Source: Pseudoalteromonas aurantia
GTDB lineage: Bacteria; Pseudomonadota; Gammaproteobacteria; Enterobacterales; Alteromonadaceae
Assembly: GCF_005886875.1 (NCBI RefSeq)
Contig: NZ_PNBY01000059.1
Location: 1 to 32,991, forward strand
Direction: 5' to 3'
DNA length: 32,991 nucleotides
The notes under the pieces were generated by a model, which saw only the letters and a list, made by a program, of their open reading frames with translations, was not told the DNA's origin and did no database searches. Below are positions 29,205 through 32,991 of the stretch, in pieces (the first letter of the stretch is position 1; each line of letters begins with the position of its first letter). Both the position numbers and the translations under genes were made by a program.

Positions 29205-29933
29205 ATGTTGCCAGGTCATATTAAGCCATTGAAAATGAATTATCGACAAGAATTATTGGCACTTTTTGGTGTAAATGTCGTGTGTTTTTTGGTTTTTTCT
29301 AGTTACGACACTTTGGAGTGGCTATATCACTTTTCTCGCGTTCATGAACACTATGAGTTGGATGAGTTTGTACCGTTATTATTTTCGCTGACGATTACTT
29401 TTGCCCTGTTTTCTTTTCGACGTTGGAAAGAGGTGCAGTTATTTTATATCGAAGTAGAGTATTTATCATTTCACGATAGTATGACCGGATTATTAAATCG
29501 AAGAGGTGCACAGTTAAAAATGGCGCATTTACCTGCGGAGTATACTGGATCAGCTGTTGTTTTTATCGATTTCGATAACTTCAAACAAATAAACCAGCTA
29601 TATGGTTATGAAGTGGGGGATGAAATATTAAAGCGGGCAGCCAGTAAATTACTGAAAGATTATGAGCATAGTTTATTATCACGCTGGGCGGGTGAAGAGC
29701 TCATGATGATTGTACCAAATATTAACCGTCATACACTACCAAGTTTTGTAGATGAATTGTATAACAGTATAACGACGCATATTACGCTATCTGCTCATAC
29801 TGTGAGCATTAGTATGGGGGCGGTATGGGGAGATGCACAGGCTGATCATCAACGACTTCTCGTGTTAGTTGATGAGGCGTTATCTTTCGCTAAGCAGCGC
29901 GGGGGAGCTCAGGTTAAAATCTTTGACCATTGA
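29205..29933 (+). CDS. Membrane protein with diverged GGDEF domain
   Basis: This 242-residue protein has two membrane segments (about 15-35 and 54-72) and a C-terminal GGDEF-like domain (about 80-240) beginning DSMTGLLNRRG. The active-site loop is AGEEL (162-166) instead of GG(D/E)EF. The first metal-binding Asp is kept in VVFIDFDNFKQIN, but the usual GH that follows is GY, and the RxxD product-inhibition site is missing. It may be a weak diguanylate cyclase or an inactive c-di-GMP or GTP-responsive protein; no EAL or sensory domain is visible. The start could also be the ATG at 29235. It diverges from the DUF3530 gene. Confidence 0.85.
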   Translation: MLPGHIKPLKMNYRQELLALFGVNVVCFLVFSSYDTLEWLYHFSRVHEHYELDEFVPLLFSLTITFALFSFRRWKEVQLFYIEVEYLSFHDSMTGLLNRRGAQLKMAHLPAEYTGSAVVFIDFDNFKQINQLYGYEVGDEILKRAASKLLKDYEHSLLSRWAGEELMMIVPNINRHTLPSFVDELYNSITTHITLSAHTVSISMGAVWGDAQADHQRLLVLVDEALSFAKQRGGAQVKIFDH

Positions 29934-30134
29934 GGCGAGAGTATGAACTGTTAACCGTTTTAAGGTTTAACTCTATCTTAGTTTGGTGTTTAATCCAGCA
30001 CCTATCTTAAGTACACAATAGATACTAAGAATGTCTACCATCCTGTTATTCATTAGTTGAGTATCTTTGTGAGATCTAACACAATCACACTTTCTAGGAT
30101 ACACTCGCCTTTCACTTAATATGGAGTACTATTT

Positions 30135-31070
30135 GTGACGAAAAAGTCTGATTCAATAAAAGACTATGTATTTTTATTTCTTAAAGGTGCTGGTATGGGC
30201 GCCGCGGATGTTGTGCCTGGCGTTTCAGGCGGTACTATTGCCTTTATAACAGGGATTTATACCCGCTTTTTAGCTGCAATTAAAAGTGTCAATTTAGAGG
30301 CATTACTCTTGCTGAGAAAGTCGGGTTGTAAAGCAAGTTGGCAGTATATCGACGGCACTTTTTTATTAACGGTATTTGCTGGGCTGATAACCAGTGCAGT
30401 TTCTTTAGCTAAAGTTATTACATACTTATTGGCTAACCATCAATTACTTGTTTGGTCGTTCTTTTTTGGCTTGATTCTGGCCTCATTTATCTATATTGCG
30501 AAACAAATAGAACAATGGCGATTAAGTACCATTATCAGCTGCTTCATAGGCGTTGTGATCGCGTATGTGATCACGTCATTAGCACCCGCTGAGGCTGAGC
30601 CTCATACTTGGTTATATTTTGTATCGGGTGCTATCGCCGTTTGTGCGATGATCCTTCCAGGGATCTCTGGGAGCTTTATTTTACTATTATTGGGTATGTA
30701 TAGTCATGTTTTAACAGCAATAACTGACAAAGAACTGTCGTTAATTGCATTGTTTTTACTGGGCTGTGTCGTTGGATTGATGTTGTTTTCTCGTTTTCTT
30801 TCATGGTTGCTAAATCAATATCAACAAATAACATTTGCACTGTTAGCTGGCTTTTTATTAGGGTCATTAAACTTATTATGGCCATGGAAAATGGTGGTTT
30901 CAACTTATGTTAGTTCAAGTGGTGTAGAAAAACCCTTAATGCAAAAAAACATCTTACCTGCGGAATATGCAAATTTAGTCGGTCATGATCCACAAACTCT
31001 ACTTTGTATTGGACTCGCTTTATTTGGTTTACTACTTATTTTAGGTATAGAAAAGCTGAGCGCTAAATAG
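30135..31070 (+). CDS. popT: DUF368 membrane protein, PopT-type undecaprenyl phosphate translocase
   Basis: This 311-residue polytopic inner-membrane protein belongs to DUF368. Members of this family (PopT) were recently reported to return the lipid carrier undecaprenyl phosphate across the membrane for reuse in envelope synthesis. The two hallmark repeated motifs are present: VVPGVSGGTIAFITGIY (PGVSGG at 28-33) and ILPGISGSFILLLLGMY (PGISGS at 175-180), consistent with an internally duplicated transporter. The start is GTG at 30135 with a GGAG ribosome site eight bases upstream. It has its own terminator and is followed by nhaD. The specific function in this organism is inferred from the family. 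Confidence 0.85.
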   Translation: MTKKSDSIKDYVFLFLKGAGMGAADVVPGVSGGTIAFITGIYTRFLAAIKSVNLEALLLLRKSGCKASWQYIDGTFLLTVFAGLITSAVSLAKVITYLLANHQLLVWSFFFGLILASFIYIAKQIEQWRLSTIISCFIGVVIAYVITSLAPAEAEPHTWLYFVSGAIAVCAMILPGISGSFILLLLGMYSHVLTAITDKELSLIALFLLGCVVGLMLFSRFLSWLLNQYQQITFALLAGFLLGSLNLLWPWKMVVSTYVSSSGVEKPLMQKNILPAEYANLVGHDPQTLLCIGLALFGLLLILGIEKLSAK

Positions 31071-31074
31071 TGTG

Positions 31075-31104
31075 AGCGGGCCATTAAGTAAGCCCGCTAT
31101 TTTT
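31075..31104 (+). terminator. Terminator of the DUF368 gene
   Basis: The arms agcgggc (31075-31081) and gcccgct (31092-31098) enclose a 10-base loop and are followed by attttt. The hairpin starts four bases past the stop codon. Confidence 0.82.
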
Positions 31105-31237
31105 AATACTCATTCCTGTTTTATTCTCAAAAACAGCCAACTTTAGACTTGTGTACAATTGGCTAGTTTAAAATTTATGCTATCTTCTTGTTTTCAAAAT
31201 TTAACATATTTTCAATATTAAAATAATGGGTACATAG

Positions 31238-32674
31238 ATGGGGATTTGGGGATTAAAACTCGGTATTATGCTTGCAGTAGGTTTGGGGTTTTGTAGCTCA
31301 GCTTGGGCAGTCGATGGAAAACTTGATTTAACGACTTCGAACATTGGGATCATGTGTATAGTCATTTTTGTGGCGGCATATACGTTAGTCATGCTAGAAG
31401 AGAAATTACATTTACGTAAATCAAAGCCGGTGTTGGTTGCAGCTGGCCTAATTTGGATTTTAATAGGTGCATTTTATGTAGAGCAAGGAAGTCCATACAT
31501 TACAGAAGAAGCGTTTCGTCATAACTTACTTGAATTTGCTGAATTGATGCTTTTTTTGTTGGTTGCGATGACCTATATAAATGCGTTAGAAGAGCGCAGA
31601 GTATTTGATGCCTTACGTGCATGGATGATCCGCAAAGGCTTTAGTTATAAAAATCTATTTTGGATATCTGGTTTTTTAGCATTTTTTATCTCTCCTATTG
31701 CCGATAACTTAACAACAGCCTTATTAATGTGCGCTGTGGTGATGAAAGTTGCACAAGGTGATAAATATTTTATTAATTTAAGCTGTATTAATATTGTTAT
31801 TGCGGCTAATGCTGGCGGAGCATTTAGCCCATTTGGCGACATCACGACACTGATGGTGTGGCAAGCGGGTTTGGTGCAATTTAATGAGTTTTTGGTTTTG
31901 TTTTTCCCATCATTGGTCAATTACATTGTACCTGCGGCAATCATGAGCTTTTACGTTGAAGATAAGCAACCGAGTGCAGTCTACGAAGAGATTGAATTGA
32001 AACGCGGGGCATTGCGTATTTTAATATTATTTTTATTAACGGTTGCAACCGCAGTTGCGTGTCATACGTTTATACATCTTCCCCCGGTGTTAGGCATGAT
32101 GATGGGGCTTGGATATTTACAATTTTTTGGCTATTTTTTGCGCGTGACATTGCCTGGCTCTTTGGCGCGAAAAAAGGCAATTGCTGAACAAGTTGGTGAT
32201 AAAGAACGTCTGGTAAGATTAGGTAGTGTTGTTCCATTTGATGTATTCAGTAAAGTATCTCGGGCTGAATGGGATACCTTATTATTTTTTTATGGCATTG
32301 TTATGTGCGTTGGTGGCTTGGGCTTTTTAGGTTATTTGGGTCTGATGTCCGAAGTATTGTATGGCGGTTGGTCAGCAACTGCAGCCAATATATTTCTTGG
32401 GGTGATTTCAGCGGTAATAGATAATATTCCCGTGATGTTTGCTGTTTTATCTATGCAGCCAGATATGTCTCATGGGCAGTGGTTGTTAATTACACTGACA
32501 GCTGGAGTTGGTGGGAGTTTACTTTCTATCGGTTCAGCGGCGGGCGTTGCATTGATGGGGCAGGCAAGAGGGTATTACACCTTTTTTGGTCACTTGAAAT
32601 GGGCACCTGTTATTGCACTTGGTTATGCCGCTAGCATTGTCATGCATTTATGGTTAAACGCAGAACTTTTTTAG
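31238..32674 (+). CDS. nhaD: Na+/H+ antiporter NhaD
   Basis: NhaD exchanges sodium (or lithium) for protons across the inner membrane, important at alkaline pH and in marine salt. The 478-residue protein starts with a hydrophobic signal-like segment (about 5-24) followed by about twelve membrane segments. Family features include ISPIADNLTTALLMCAVVMK, ANAGGAFSPFGDITTLMVWQ and a later AVIDNIPVMFAVL segment, which carry the acidic and polar residues of the ion-transporter superfamily. The length agrees with Vibrio NhaD. It is preceded by the DUF368 gene with a terminator between, so it probably has its own promoter. Confidence 0.93.
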   Translation: MGIWGLKLGIMLAVGLGFCSSAWAVDGKLDLTTSNIGIMCIVIFVAAYTLVMLEEKLHLRKSKPVLVAAGLIWILIGAFYVEQGSPYITEEAFRHNLLEFAELMLFLLVAMTYINALEERRVFDALRAWMIRKGFSYKNLFWISGFLAFFISPIADNLTTALLMCAVVMKVAQGDKYFINLSCINIVIAANAGGAFSPFGDITTLMVWQAGLVQFNEFLVLFFPSLVNYIVPAAIMSFYVEDKQPSAVYEEIELKRGALRILILFLLTVATAVACHTFIHLPPVLGMMMGLGYLQFFGYFLRVTLPGSLARKKAIAEQVGDKERLVRLGSVVPFDVFSKVSRAEWDTLLFFYGIVMCVGGLGFLGYLGLMSEVLYGGWSATAANIFLGVISAVIDNIPVMFAVLSMQPDMSHGQWLLITLTAGVGGSLLSIGSAAGVALMGQARGYYTFFGHLKWAPVIALGYAASIVMHLWLNAELF

Positions 32675-32682
32675 CTTCATAG

Positions 32683-32705
32683 ACAAGGGGCAATAGGCCC
32701 CTTGT
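32683..32705 (+). terminator. Hairpin after nhaD, possible terminator
   Basis: Perfect 9-base arms acaaggggc (32683-32691) and gccccttgt (32697-32705) enclose a five-base loop, eight bases after the stop codon. No T tract follows, so termination would be Rho-assisted or weak. Confidence 0.55.
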
Positions 32706-32825
32706 GATCTTGCTTGCACGATATTTCTCTGTCACAGGTTTTTGCTATCTATTTAACCTCAGGTTTGGATAGGGTTTTGGAATAGAAAATGTTTTTGAAA
32801 ACACACTTACGTACAATCCAATGAT

Positions 32826-32911
32826 GTTATTTTGCTCAATATCAAGGCGCTTTTATGTAGTAATAGCGGGCTATTACAAATGAAAGCAACGCCGAGAGTG
32901 AGCAAAATAGC
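32826..32911. repeat. 86-base imperfect palindrome, candidate dispersed repeat
   Basis: The left arm (32826-32866) and right arm (32871-32911) are largely complementary around a four-base centre, cggg. The outer ends pair over tattttgctca and tgagcaaaata, the middle over ggcg and cgcc, and the inner 7 bases gtaatag/ctattac pair perfectly; small gaps separate these blocks. It resembles a short palindromic intergenic repeat (REP-like or MITE-like) and codes for nothing obvious. I see no second copy in this window. Confidence 0.65.
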
Positions 32912-32991
32912 TTTATTAGGCAAATTCGCTTATCAAAAGCTCAGGATAATTAATCACTAGTTATAATGTAAATTACATCTGAATATCGACC

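Larger units (their letters stand above)
32675..32991. other. Right-edge non-coding region downstream of nhaD
   Basis: These 317 bases hold a hairpin just after nhaD (32683-32705) and a large imperfect palindrome (32826-32911). A 26-codon frame starting at 32880 lies mostly inside the palindrome arm and has no ribosome site, so it is not called. I see no other gene. Confidence 0.55.

Noticed and set aside
32880..32960. 26-codon frame at the right edge
   Set aside because: It lies largely in the arm of the palindrome, lacks a ribosome site and resembles nothing known.

Overview
This window reads as an ordinary stretch of chromosome from a marine gammaproteobacterium, most likely Pseudoalteromonas or a close Alteromonadales relative. 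The basis is protein resemblance (ArcA, RsmC, TrmB, MutY, IspB, LptD, SurA and others look like diverged versions of the E. coli proteins), AT-rich spacers, the Na+/H+ antiporter NhaD, and the Alteromonadales/Vibrio-type small proteins DUF3718 and DUF3530. I see no insertion sequence, phage gene, CRISPR array, tRNA or rRNA, and no broken gene.

Layout. 1-3303 (minus strand): arcA, then a YfiR-like periplasmic protein translationally coupled to a membrane histidine kinase. 3540-6830: rsmC and trmB (minus) diverge from mutY-yggX (plus), and a terminator separates them from the next block. 6920-10730: ispB (minus) diverges from rplU-rpmA-obgE, followed by folA. 10811-13029: a small secreted DUF3718 protein, a RidA-family protein (minus) and a DMT-family exporter. 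13123-16530: metK (minus, with a MetJ operator over its promoter) diverges from tkt. 16813-18828: a chemoreceptor gene with a FliA-type promoter. 18945-25490 (minus): the classical envelope/housekeeping operon lptD-surA-pdxA-rsmA-apaG-apaH. 25580-28075 (plus): amgK-murU-djlA. 28128-32674: a DUF3530 secreted hydrolase-like protein (minus), a membrane GGDEF-like protein, a DUF368 (PopT-type) membrane protein and NhaD.

How the genes fit together. Several blocks serve the cell envelope: LptD and SurA in outer-membrane assembly, AmgK-MurU in peptidoglycan recycling, IspB for the quinone side chain, and a DUF368 protein expected to recycle undecaprenyl phosphate, next to a sodium/proton antiporter. 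Others handle RNA modification and translation (RsmC, TrmB, RsmA, L21, L27, ObgE), DNA repair (MutY), and one-carbon, SAM and carbon metabolism (FolA, MetK, Tkt). Signalling is represented by ArcA, the YfiR-like/kinase pair, the chemoreceptor and a diverged GGDEF protein.

I found no convincing new multi-gene system. The best leads are an 86-base imperfect palindrome near the right end, the structured rpmA-obgE spacer with two copies of a 12-base repeat, interleaved inverted repeats downstream of rsmC, the coupled YfiR-like/kinase pair, the diverged GGDEF protein, and the DUF368-NhaD neighbourhood.
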